Assembly: GCA_006384855.1 (NCBI GenBank)
Contig: VCJN01000289.1
Location: forward strand, 1-64,000
DNA from: Tetraselmis striata
Taxonomy: Eukaryota; Chlorophyta; Chlorodendrophyceae; Chlorodendrales; Chlorodendraceae
Direction: 5' to 3'
DNA: 64,000 bases
Of the stretch, positions 33,153-43,439 are shown piece by piece (position 1 is the first letter of the stretch; every line of letters begins with the position of its first letter). The position numbers and the translations under genes are program-made. The notes beneath the pieces were generated by a model. The model was given only the letters and a program-made list of their open reading frames with translations. It ran no database searches and was not told the origin of the DNA.

Positions 33153-33731
33153 ATGCAGCGCAGCGCCTTTCTGGCGCCTCAAGGCGTGAGCGACTGGGGA
33201 CGCGGCGCTGGCGGCAGTTCTACGCTCTCTGCGGTGGCGGCTGCCCCCGCTTCCGTGCAGCAGTATGCCCTTCGCTCGGTTGCTGCTCTGACTTCCGCTG
33301 CGCGGGTGGCCTCCCGTTGCGAGAGGCATGTGACTACCAAGCGCCGTCGCGGGATTCTGCGTGAATTCGAGGCCTGGGCGAGCACCGTGCCTCCGCCGTT
33401 GACTCATACCCCGGAGACTTGCACCGAGTGGGATGTGCTGATATTCTTCGCGGAGTATTGGCATCGCCATCATCATGGGCGCAAGCTGATGCGTGACGGG
33501 AGCCGACCTGCTTCCCCAGGATACCTGCGGCATGCCGTGTCGCAACTGGCGACAGCCCTACGCGAGTTGGGCGTGCCTAAGCATGCCAACCCCGTGTATG
33601 CCGTGAGCGTCGTCAAATACATGGGTGGTTCCTATATGTGTTCCCCACTATGGTTAGAGATGGCAGGCCCTAAGAGCAACTCAGTCTGGGCGGTGGAGAG
33701 CAGCAAATTAGCACGTTGTAATCAATTCTAA
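33153..33731 (+). pseudogene. Tyrosine-recombinase element fragment, N-terminal core-binding domain
   Basis: An ORF of about 190 codons resembles the N-terminal SAM-like domain of eukaryotic tyrosine recombinases from algal mobile elements: WDVLIFFAEYWHRHHHG, SPGYLRHAVSQLATALRELG and NPVYAVSVVKYMGG, in the order seen in those proteins. No catalytic domain follows; the frame ends at 33731 in AT-rich sequence and is replaced by Harbinger-like sequence from 33751. It is probably a truncated element. The family assignment is by motif pattern only. Confidence 0.45.
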
Positions 33732-33750
33732 TTTTAATTTTAATTTGGAT

Positions 33751-34354
33751 TTGCTTGCTCGACTCGGTACTGCCGGCGCCCTGCATACTTTGGCCCGGAA
33801 GCTGCGCATGAACCCCGACCGCATATCGAAGATATCTGTGATGGGGTGATTGCGGCATCGGTGGGGGACTACCCTGACCTGCGGCTTGGACGACTCGCGG
33901 CTATCCATGTACGTGGACGCAATCCAAGCTAAGGCGGGCATCAACCTTCCTTTCTTCGGCTTCATCGACTGCACCGTGCTGAGAGGCACTCGTTGGGTTA
34001 GTAGGACAGGCTGCCATACATTCAGGTCAGAAAAAGAAACACGGCCTCAAGTATCAAATCGTGGCATGCCCAATTGGGATGATTTGCTGCTTGGCGGGGC
34101 CTGTGGAAGGCCGGCGAGGGGACAGCCGGATTTCAGAGGAGTCGGAGCTAAAGGATTTTGTCAGGGATATTCAGCGCAGGTTGGATATCCCCTACCTCAT
34201 CTATGCTGATGCAGCATACGCTGAAACCCAAACTATAGCTAAAGGTTATAATAGGGCGCAGCGCAATGCTGATCATGCGAAGGACCATTCCTCCCATGCT
34301 GTGAATGGCCCCCGCACCCTTGTTGAGTGGGCTTGTGGGCTAGTGCAGAAATAA
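33751..34354 (+). pseudogene. PIF/Harbinger-type DDE transposase relic
   Basis: The translated relic follows the HARBI1-like transposase layout: a helix-turn-helix-like segment with NPDRISKISV, an in-frame TGA at 33846-33848, then YVDAIQAKAGINLPFFGFID (first catalytic Asp context), a frameshift near 34000, then SGQKKKHGLKYQIVACPIG, GPVEGRRGDSRI and LIYADAAYA. The strings GFID, GPxxGRRxD and YADAAY are the DDE-domain landmarks. At least one stop and one frameshift make it non-functional. No terminal inverted repeats were found by eye. Confidence 0.75.
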
Positions 34355-35674
34355 TTTCCATATATGCGAGTGCGCGGCTGTCCGCGCTTGGTTCAGCGGT
34401 GAGCGGCGGTGACCGCCAGGCGACCCCGTACTTCATGCGCGTGCTGGGGCGTTACACAATCATCAGCAGCTAGGGCGGCTGCATTAGAACGCGCACCTAC
34501 GAACACCACCTACCGCCTACCACCTACCGTACCACCTACATCCGCCCACACCTCCGCCCGTCGTGCCGCACATCGCCGCACACCGCGAGGTCAGCGATGT
34601 GCAGCGATGTGCAGCGAGTACGTGCAGCCGCTTGTACTTAGCCCGGGTACTCCGCGTCGGCGCGCGACAGGCGAGCCCGCGTGGGCATATCAATTTGATG
34701 AAATTATCGAAACGAGAAATTCATATAGTACTTTACAGGTCGCGCGCGATAGTCGTCGCAACTCGGTATGAAATCCACGTCCCTCGTCCGTCCCGTATCG
34801 TCCCCGTATGTCGTCGTTCGTCACCAGTAGGGCACACTTGCGTCACATCTGAATCTCACAGTGATAGGTTGATGATGTTGCTGCAAAGAATCTAGCCGTC
34901 ACACCGGTAGGGCTATTCTACCAGGCTGTTGTGCTGCTCACATACTACATCGCATGCGCCCACGGGCAAGCACCAACTTTATATTCATATTTCAACTTGC
35001 CCCCACCGGTGCTGTCCATCTACTTGCTGTGATTGCAAGTGAAACATGTTTAAAAACACACACACACAAGCACACAAAGCTCACTTGTTTTGGCTTTTCA
35101 ACTGCTGCATTTGCTCATACATCATGCTGAAAAGCGCCACCTGTATGGCTTTGAACGTTGTTGATGCGCTCATGTGCTGCTGTCATGTCCTTCTGTATGT
35201 GTTGTTGTTGCTGTCATTTCTGCTTGTGCAGCTGCCATGTCCCTTGCTTTGTGCTTTTGATAGTTTACCTATGCCTTGGCCTACCTGAGTCAACAGCTCT
35301 ATCTTCCTTTCTCCCCTGGCCTCATCACTCTGCATGTATCTCTATATGCTAGGCGGCATCTCACTCGTAAGCTGGTCATGTGGTGAGCTGATGTTGTGCT
35401 AACCATAGGGCTTGCTTGGCCTTGCGCTTCCTCTCAGCAGCGGCCTTGCGGATAACCGCTTCTCCGCTTCGCCCACAGCCGGCTTAAACTGCTGAGCCCT
35501 CTCCGGGGTCATGCTGATAATCCTGCATAAATCACAGCAGCTGATCCATAGCTTGCTATTCGCGGGACGGTGTCAATTTGCTGATGCTCAAAGTATTGAC
35601 ACGCAATGTTTTGACAGGACGGTGATGGTGCCTTATGATGCATCACGGATACACAATATTAATTAGAATCGTTA
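34355..35674. other. Intergenic region, no confident gene
   Basis: Contains a short ACACAC tract at about 35056-35068 and a pyrimidine-rich hydrophobic frame at 35046-35352 without recognisable family features. Nothing else is supported. Confidence 0.5.
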
Positions 35675-37066
35675 TTAGGTACTACGGGCGGGTGGCGAGC
35701 GAGCGGCGGCAGTGCACCTCTTGTTGACGGCGCGTGCCGCTGTACTTGCAGTGTACATGGCTGCATACTTCATGGACAGCGTACGCTCGTCAGGGGTTTT
35801 CCCCCACAGCACCGCTAGGATGCGCTCTGCCTGATGTCTGCGCCAAGCATAGTACTCCTCCAAGAGTGTTGGTGTAGCGTCCTTCCTTTTCACAGACTCC
35901 CCATCATCACACGGGGAGTGCATGTGGGGGAAATGCACCAGCCGCTCTAGCAGACGGAAGCTCTCAAACATGTTGTCCGTGCTAGTGCCGCCAAACCTCC
36001 TTCTCCTCGCTACCCCCTCCTGGTGTTGCAAGATGGTGTACGCCTAGAACATGTGTGCATGCATCGCCCACTGGTCCTTATCCCCCTCGCCTTGCAAAGT
36101 GAAGTTGAGGTAACTCCACGGCTCAGGCAGCTCGGTAGCGTATGGCTCCAACAAGGGCGGCGTGATGAACAGCTCCCACGTGCACTTCTCCTGCTGCTCC
36201 CGCTCCTTTGCTGTGAGCTCCAGCACGTCCACAGGGTCGGGCTGCTCGAAAAAGTCGATACTTTCCCCTCCGACTTCTCGCCTTTATTGGCATCGTCCTC
36301 CGCCTTAGCATCACTCGCCTTAATGGCCTGAAGGTTCTCGCGCCGGGATCCCAAGCCTAGAGCCATTCTGCCCCGGCAGTTAGGGAGGGGGAATTGACGG
36401 AATTTTAGAAAACAATAGTGGGTTTTCGAAAATATCGAGCAGGCCGCCGTGCAAAGCAGCGGGTTCACCTCTCAGCGGCCAGCCCGCGCGCGTCCTTGAC
36501 GCCGTCTGCCTTCGAATTCCTCTCCTTCGCCGCCTTCTGTGCCTCCGTGTTGGTCTCTTCTTCGTGCAAAGCGTCCCGAAAACGTGGCAAAATGGCGACT
36601 TAGTCCTCCACGATGAGCCGGGTGATGTTCTTGTATGGAGAGCGCTCGTCGTCGTCGTTGTCAGGGAGGTCCTCGCCCACCCACGCCGTTAGCGCCAAGT
36701 ACTCACGAATCTCCAACCACGCCTTGTGGCCCGCCTGTTCCTTCTCTAGCGCGTTGTCGTCACGCGCCTGCTCCAGTATTGCCTGCCAAACGGAGTCGTT
36801 AACGCCGTCTCGGTTTTTACGGGCGTCGTCTGCCGCCCACGCCGTCACGATCGCCTCCGTCCGCTCTTGCAGCACCTGCTCGTCCTAGACCCGGGCGAGC
36901 TTCCGCAGTTTCCTCTCCACCTTCTCCCTAAGGGGCCCTTGGCTACGAACTGGTTCCCCTCCTTCCAGAACTCGCAGATACGGGCAGCGTTTGCGGCGTG
37001 CAATAACAACGCTGAGATCCAACGCGGGTCCGCATCCCACCGTCGCTTCCACTCCCTAGGCGACAC
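35675..37066 (-). pseudogene. Multi-stop coding relic, unknown family
   Basis: The minus strand carries a chain of long protein-like segments separated by single stops or shifts: 37066-36960 (PREWKRRWDADPRWISALLL), 36875-36600 (ends THE segment ITRLIVED), about 36597-36480 (charged), 36280-36044 (CTWELFITPPLLEPYATELP) and 36043-35675 (NMFESFRLLERLVHFPHMHS). Stops between segments include TAG near 36885, TAA at about 36600, TGA near 36470 and TAG at 36044. The segments are acidic/basic mixed and helical, reminiscent of transposon-encoded proteins, but I cannot name a family. Confidence 0.45.
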
Positions 37067-37710
37067 CTTGTTTAGCTACACATCCTCCTCGACCAAAGAC
37101 TCGGAGCTCGTCTCCGAGCAATGTAGTGGGAGCGTTAACACGCGGCATATCGTGGGGGTTGGGCTGGCTGGTGGGTGCGGCTGCGGGCGGGCTGTTTGAA
37201 ATGGCGCAAGCTGCGGCGGGCCGCAGTACGATGCGCCCTCCACCGCCTGTGGCCCACCCGTAGCCCCACCCGGAGCAGTACTCGTAGCAGTGACCCTCCA
37301 GCTGCGACCGTAGCAGTGCCAGTACGACTATTCTGCCGCCGCTCATAATTACGGACGATTTCTCTCCTCCAATCTATGATCCCAACTTCGTTTTTGGTCC
37401 CAAGTTGGGGAAGATTGGACCAACATCTTGGTCCCATCTGAGCGTACGCGAGGGTGTGCGGGCTGACGTGTACCGCAGATGCTGACGTGTTGATCCAAAG
37501 TGTTGGTCCAAAGCTCGCGGAGGCTCCCATTAAAATACTGCGCTTATAAAAAGGAGAGCGAAATATCAAAATACTGCGCTGGTGTTTACATGTATATATG
37601 TAAGAATTTTCTACCCCGATCCTGGGGATCTTCATCCTCTTGCCCATTTTGCAAACTTTTGCATTTTTACATTATGCTCGTACACTTACCCGTACACAGA
37701 CTACAATTAT
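37067..37710. other. Spacer between the multi-stop relic and the SINE
   Basis: A minus-strand frame at 37346-37056 may be a decayed 5' extension of the relic to its left. Around 37370-37510 the words TTGGTCC and TTGGTCCAA recur. No gene is recognised. Confidence 0.35.
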
Positions 37711-37953
37711 GATAAAAGCAAAGTTCGCCCCGGGACATCGGCCGAAGCTGCCCCAACACTTGACCTCTTGCGCCAACTGCAGTCGTACGTCTGGCATAGC
37801 CCTCAGACCATTGCCTCACTCGACCCCGAAGGGCTAATGCATCAACCGGGGAATCCCAGTACATGCCGGACCGATATTGCCAAACACATCGACCAAGAAT
37901 CAAAGCCGGGACCTCTCGCATACGAGACGGCCGCTCAACCGAGCGGACAAGGA
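37711..37953 (-). mobile_element. tRNA-derived SINE, second copy (reverse orientation)
   Basis: The minus strand matches the SINE in the ABCD intron along its whole length: head TTGTCCGCTCGGTTGAGCGG, then GAGAGGTCCCGG, GATTCTTGGTCGATGTGTTT, CCCGGTTGATGCATTAGCCC, TGCAGTTGGCGCAAGAGGTC and GATGTCCCGGGGCGAACTTT. The tail here is short (GCTTTTATC). Divergence from the other copy is visible throughout, so this copy is older or the family has sub-lineages. I could not identify a clear target site duplication. Confidence 0.75.
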
Positions 37954-39654
37954 ATATACCTTGTAAATATAGAATACATTATAAATAATTGAAACATCGC
38001 GAGTGCGCATGTAAAACAACTGTAATACCTACGGAACCATGAGTAGCAGCAAGATGCGCGACTACGAGTACTCGTACAAGTACACACGCGGTGTGGGGAG
38101 AAAGTGTGAGAGACAACAAAGTTCAGCGAGCTAGACAGGTTCTCATGGTTGAGTCGTGAGATGTTGAGGAGAGTTGAAGAATGATTACATGCTGTGTCGC
38201 TGTGGAGACATATTTGTGAGTTGGCTAGCAGCAAGTGCGTGGATGGAAAGCGTCTTCCGTCATGCTAGTATTAATGTACCGAAGGTATTGATTAATGGTT
38301 ACTGATGAAAGGGTACTAGGTCTTGTAGGGTCTGGTGATCCTCTCACACCCCTCCCCGCGGCAGAAGTATCAGCTTGTGCAGGGTTTTGCATCGTTTGAA
38401 GGGTCTTGTGACATTTCCATGCAACAAGCCAGGAAAAGGTGATATTGAGTCAAAAATCAACATATGTTATTTGTGATATATGTTGGTAAGGTATTCTTTA
38501 TGATGGTTATTTCGTCGCTAGGCATGGTCAGTTATGGGGGGGGGGGGTAGTGCATTAAAGGTGTTGTTAGTGTTGATTGGTCATTGGTTTTCCGGTGAAG
38601 CATGCGGTTGGTTCAGCCTATTTAGGCGGTTGGTTGGCAATTCAGGCAGTTGGTGACCACTCAGTTGGTTGATCAGTTCGGCGAGATGGTTTTGAAATCT
38701 TTTGAATTGCTTTCACAGACAATTTGAGATGACACGGTAAAAGAAAGTTACATTACACACACTCATACTGACTATTCATTTGGTTGGTCTCTTGTCACTC
38801 AGGTTTTGTTGGTGTGGTTGTATTTTTGCTAGCTAAGGGTTGTCGAGATGGATTGATGTTATATTCCTGGACATTTTTTTCCATGGCAATTGTTGCCTCT
38901 TTCTCCTAGTCCTTGTTACGGATCTTTTCAGCCCAACGGTGCTTACCATTTGTCATTGCGTCAGCAAACATTGCTTTTTCAATCCGCCGTTTGAACAGGT
39001 CACACGCCACATAGTTGTGGCCAACACCGCGGCACCAAGAGCATGTGATATTGCCCCATGGTGTAATCCACATTCTGTGCATGCCAATAGATTCGTGGAG
39101 ATGTGAAGGTCGTGAGATCGAAGGTTCATGTCGAGGTATATGGCGAGGTTCAAGTAGAGGTGGCGGCCGACTGGCAGAAGGTCGGTTGAGACGACCGAGT
39201 CATACGGCGCAGGATTTGGGCAGATGACTGGAATTGGTGTGGTCCTTAAAACAGGTTCAGGGCCATGCTATTGATACGGCAGATAGTATTCGTTCAATTT
39301 GTCAACAATATCCAACAGGATATCAAAAGTACGAGGGTTATGTAATAGGTTTGTAATTTGCAACATCTCGGCAAAGTTGAGAGGTAATTCTTTCTCCTAA
39401 GCTAGACTGAGATGGGCAGCAACCGTTATGGGAGTGTTCTCTCTTGTATGTGCTGTATTCCACAGTGTAAGTAACAACGAGAAAGGTATTGAGATCTGGA
39501 CAATAATTGACTTTGAGTTCAGAGTTCAGAGTTGAGTGGTTTGGGGAACATCAGTACATCCACTGCATGTTTTCTCTCTCATTAGGCAAGTGATTATATG
39601 TTAGACACATCATCAAAATCACTTTAAGAAGCAAGTCACTGTCTTCTGTGTGCG
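37954..39654. other. AT-rich noncoding region
   Basis: Low GC with few and short ORFs. A poly(G) run lies at about 38537-38547. The words GTTGGTTG and GGTTGGT recur between 38580 and 38670. No gene or structured RNA was recognised. Confidence 0.5.
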
Positions 39655-40330
39655 AACCCGAGCAATGGTCAACGTGAAATCGTTGCAAGTACGGTAGTAT
39701 TTTCTACATGAACGCCGGACATTATTCCCCGACAGTAATAGTAACGATATATTGTGTCAACGTTACATCGTTCTTACATGCGCATTTGTATTTTATCACC
39801 CACGATCGTTTATACGAGTATGTGGCCGTGTTATCATGAACCCCAACAGACAGTATGCCCCAAGCGCACTGTGTTTGAAACGATATATCGTGTCAACGAT
39901 AAATCGTTCCAAGCGAGGTAGTTTTTAATCACCCACGATCGTTCCTCCGAGTTTGTCACCAACCGGGACAATAGTCACGCTATATCGGGTCACGGTGAAA
40001 TCGTTACAAGCCGTGAAAGCTGGACATTGTTTCTCGACAGTATTAGTGACGATATATTGTGTCAACGTCATATCGTTTCATGTGCGGTAGTACTGTATTA
40101 GCCACGATCGTTCATACGAGTATGTGGCCGCCGTGTTATCGTCAACCAGGACGGACCGTATGCCCCCGACGCACAGTGTTAGGAACGATATATTGGGTCA
40201 ACGAAAAACCGTTACAGGTGACGTAGCTTTTTGTCACCCATGATCGTTCATGACTTGCTTGTTACATCCCCGGACAGACATTGTGCCTAGCGTAGCATCA
40301 CGGTAAGTCGGGTCAACGTCACGTCATGAC
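39655..40330 (+). repeat. Dimeric satellite array, ~305-bp higher-order unit of two diverged ~150-bp monomers
   Basis: The motif ACGATATATTGTGTCAACG and its variants recur with nearby ATCGTT at about 39740, 39880, 39970, 40047, 40180 and, weakly, 40290. Alternate copies match best: 39740 with 40047 (offset about 307), 39880 with 40180 (about 301), and the intervening GTATGTGGCCG...GTTATC block at about 39820 with 40124. The associated block CACCCACGATCGTT also recurs. This is the pattern of a higher-order tandem satellite. No coding frame is present. Confidence 0.75.
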
Positions 40331-40755
40331 AGATAGGGTAGTGTCATTCGTAGTATCGTAAATAATCCAACACGCGATTGAAGAGCAATTGCTCGCGTGC
40401 CCTTCATCAGTAGGCAAGTCCATCACAAACCGCCGATAGCGCGCGGAGAGGGAGGGGGGGGGGGGGGAGGCACGGCGGCTCGGGAGTAATGGCATGTAAG
40501 GATCGCTACACCCACGCGGCATTGCGCAAGCATTTTCTGCCACCAACGATTCTCATCGCTTCTTCTTGCCAAGTGCGAAGATCCACGGAAGTTTCCGCGA
40601 AGTCCGAGCGCAGTACCAGCAGCACGCCGATCCATGTGGCGAGCATGTCGCAATCTTTGGGGGTGGATTTCGCGGTACACTGCAGGGTTGGTAGCTCCGC
40701 TTCGAGGATGTTGTCGTCCGTTGCCCTCACGGCTGCAGAATGATACCTTATTCAA
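40319..40755 (-). other. Weak minus-strand coding signal, unidentified
   Basis: A minus-strand frame at 40730-40506 (contains MLATWIGVLLVLRSDFAETS) has balanced composition but no recognised domain. Below it lies a G-rich run at about 40455-40467. It lies between the satellite array and the tyrosine-recombinase element and may be part of an older element. Confidence 0.2.
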
Positions 40756-40918
40756 CGTGCCCTACGTCAATGCACCCCCCCCCCTCCCCCCCCCTTCCAT
40801 GGGAAGGCAATGCGGGCGGTCGTCGCTTCCAGAGGGGTGTTTGCGAGTAGGGCGACCCGATAAACCGTGTCAACGCATTATCGTTTCTCAGAATAGATCC
40901 GATTTCTATGGATGGATT

Positions 40919-41104
40919 GATCTAAACTACTTTATGGGGTTTCCTCCCTTGACCTAACCGCTTTTTAGCTGCAAGTGCTGCTCAGTGGTATGGGAACTAG
41001 GCACCTATCGTTGCGCCCTTTTTGGGTGCAGCACGAGTAGACATAAAAGCAGCCATAACAGTTGAGCTTGCCATCTTCTAGTTTTCGCTGCGTTCCACGC
41101 AGCG
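40919..41104 (+). repeat. Left direct repeat A1 of the tyrosine-recombinase element
   Basis: Begins GATCTAAACTACTTTATGGG and ends at CGTTCCACGCAGCG. It matches A2 at 45029-45213 over its full length with scattered substitutions, including the shared block GGTGCAGCACGAGTAGACAT. Confidence 0.9.
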
Positions 41105-41217
41105 ATGTAAAAACTGTCTCGAAACCTGTTGCGAGCAAGGTCACCCCATGTTGTTCACGTCCACACCCGACTCACCACCCGTGTGTGATATTCTCATCCG
41201 TACGTCCGTGCGTTACC

Positions 41218-41646
41218 ATGCCAGATGGAGAAGAACCCGTCGTTGAGCCGACGCTCGAGTCGCTACACGCGGACGTGAAGGCCCAGTCTATATTATTGCG
41301 CGAGCTTGCCACAGCGTTGCCCCAATTGAAGGCTCGTGAGCGCATTGTTGATGGAGAAGGAGCACAATGTTCCGGCTCCGGACAGCGCATTGCGGGACAG
41401 CCGACAGACAGCGGGGGAGCCGCAGAGCGCCCCGACTTGCTAGAGCTAGCCCAGAGCGGCCGTGTCGGAGCAAAATCCGTGAGTGACGAGGATGACTATC
41501 TCGCGGTACCAGAGCTACTGCAATGGGCAGAGTCTGGTTACGAGGCCGTTCGACCGGTCAGCCGAGTGCCTGGACTCTTCCCCATGAGCACCGACCTAAC
41601 GAACGAGCACCTCAAGCAGGATGACCGGCGTCTGCCGGCCCAGTAG
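41218..41646 (+). CDS. Gag-like ORF of the tyrosine-recombinase element
   Basis: ATG at 41218 opens an acidic protein of about 142 residues (begins MPDGEEPVVEPTLESLHADV). It has a predicted helical segment (KAQSILLRELATALPQLKAR) and ends at a TAG just before the internal tandem array. Position directly after the left repeat and helical N-terminus fit the first ORF of tyrosine-recombinase retrotransposons, but no sequence signature proves it is Gag. The upstream frame is open back to about 41062 without needing it. It may be the N-terminal half of a protein interrupted by the array and continued at 42845. Confidence 0.45.
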   Translation: MPDGEEPVVEPTLESLHADVKAQSILLRELATALPQLKARERIVDGEGAQCSGSGQRIAGQPTDSGGAAERPDLLELAQSGRVGAKSVSDEDDYLAVPELLQWAESGYEAVRPVSRVPGLFPMSTDLTNEHLKQDDRRLPAQ

Positions 41647-41820
41647 GAGTATGGTGATTACATGTGCTAGCTGCAAAATTCAAGAAATCCATGCAGAAAT
41701 CCATAAGAAAATCCAGCTACGGGCCACAAGAGGCGGGAACCGCCATGACAGCCACCGATCAGGCATCGCCACCAGCCAGCCGCCGCTCCACGCAGTAGGG
41801 ACGCTCTCCCCAACACACAA

Positions 41821-42640
41821 TCCCGGGCCACTCCAATAGCGGCACTAGGCCGAATGTAATGTGAAGGCGCCGACAGGAAAGGGGCTTCAAAGTAGAGGTC
41901 TCGCCGCAAGGAGCGGAAGTGGGGGGGGTCCAACCCAGAACGGGGCGCCACGGGCGTGCAACAGACCCAGCGCCAAATCCGCCGCCGGCTCGGTCGCGTC
42001 CCCTTCCGCCAAACGTAGAACGCCTTCCACAGCACAACATCCCGGGCCACTCCAATAGCGGCGCTGAGCCGAATGTGATGTGGAGGCCCCAACATGACAG
42101 GAAGGGAGAGAGTGCTCAACGAGTAGGGAATGGAGAGTCGACCGGGCCAGCAACGACGTAAGACGCCGGTGCCCAGTGCGCGCTGTTCCGCCCAGCGCCA
42201 AATCCGCCGTCGGCTCGGTCGCGTCCCCTTCCGCCGAATGTAGAGCTTCCTTCCCAGCACAACATCCCGGGCCACTCCAATAGCGGCACTAGGCCGAATG
42301 TGATGTGGAGGCGCCGACAGGACAGGAGGGGAGAGGGTGCTCAAAGAACAGCGAACGGGGAGTTGATCGGACCAGCAACGACGTAAGACGCCGGAGTCCA
42401 GCGCGCGTTGTTCCGCCCAGCGCCAGATCCGCCGCCAGCTCGGCCGCGTCCCCTTCCGCCGAATGTAGAACTCCCGTCCCAGCACAACAGCACAACATCC
42501 CGGGCCACGCCAATAGCGGCACTAGGCCGAATGTGATGTGGAGGCGCCGACAAGACAGAAAGGGAGAGGGTGCTGAAAGAACAACGAACGGGGACGTGAC
42601 CGGACCAGCAATGACGTGAGACGCCGGTGTCTAGCTCACA
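41821..42640. repeat. Internal tandem array, four ~225-bp units
   Basis: The string CCCGGGCCACTCCAATAGCG (or one-base variants) starts units at about 41822, 42041, 42266 and 42501. Each unit continues with GGCCGAATGTGATGTGGAGG, a GGGAGAG(G/T)GTGCT block, CCAGCAACGACGTAAGACGC and CCGCCAGCGCCAAATCCGCC-like sequence, then CGTCCCCTTCCGCC. The spacing is about 218, 225 and 235 bp; the last interval includes a 10-bp AGCACAACAC-type insertion. The minus strand stays open through much of the array (41667-42485), which follows from a period divisible by three. Confidence 0.9.
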
Positions 42641-42844
42641 CTGCTCCTCCGTGGCAGTGGCAGCACGGGCGGGGCCAAGGCTACCAAGGCGCCACCCGTG
42701 CACGATCCCCGCCCCCATCCCCAGCCGGGGGTGGAGGCGGAGGAAGGGCCCGCGATTCCGAGGGCCGAGGACGGTCGTCGGGCCCGCCCATGCGGCGGGT
42801 GGGTTATTTTTAGTTAGGGTTCTTTTTAGGAGGAGTATCTATGG

Positions 42845-43277
42845 ATGTCGTGTTTTGGCGCCCACATGGCCGCACTTTTCGTGGCACTCGACGAACTGCT
42901 GCCCTACGTCCCTGCTGCTAGTCAGGATTTCACCCCCTACCTCGCGAGAGCTCGGAACCACGCCGAGGCCATCGACAAGGCGTTTCGCTTTCGTTTGGCC
43001 TTCCTACGAAGGCTTAATGAGGTCAAGCTTGCGCACGGTGACCAAGGTTCTGGACGTGCTGCGAGCCCAACACTTTCAGCCTGCTTCTGAGCATCTGGGT
43101 TCTGCGGTTTTTGGGGACCTAAGGAGGGACAACGAGCGTCGCGTCTTCGCGGCGACAGTGGCCAGCAGCGCCAAAGCAACCGCTACTGCTCGGGTAGCGG
43201 CAGCAGCTGCAGGGCGCGGGCGTGGACGAGGACGTGGCGGTGGACGCAAGCGTGGCCGCGAAGGTGAGCACGAGTGA
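42845..43277 (+). pseudogene. Second Gag-like segment with Arg/Gly-rich tail, frameshifted
   Basis: Two frames join into one protein: 42845 to about 43020 (ALFVALDELLPYVPAASQDF, then a helical KAFRFRLAFLRRLNEV) and about 43020-43277 (VLDVLRAQHFQPASEHLGSA, then an Ala-rich segment and a tail GRGRGRGRGGGRKRGREGEH). The Arg/Gly tail suggests nucleic-acid binding. The segment lies directly upstream of the recombinase ORF, as the Gag C-terminus would. A frameshift near 43020 means it is not intact. Confidence 0.5.
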
Positions 43278-43439
43278 CGGTGTGGGGCGCCTTTCGTCGG
43301 AGCTGCTAGAGCTTTGCGAGGCCGTCTTTCGGTGACCGCCGCAAAGCGCACCCTTGGAGCACAACGACGGGATGAGCGCCCTTTTTCAGGACGTGACCCC
43401 CCACCTTACAGACTTAATTAGACCTTTAGACCTTCCTCG

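Noticed and set aside
35675..37066. Stop-codon reassignment to explain the in-frame TAG/TAA/TGA codons
   Set aside because: All three stop codons occur as interruptions here, while psbP, ABCD, aminotransferase and aminopeptidase frames use stops normally.
39655..40330. CRISPR-like array
   Set aside because: The repeats are long diverged satellite monomers in a eukaryotic genome, without constant short repeats and unique spacers.
41667..42485. 272-codon minus-strand ORF as a protein-coding gene
   Set aside because: It lies in a tandem array whose period is close to a multiple of three, which keeps one frame open by chance; no family features.
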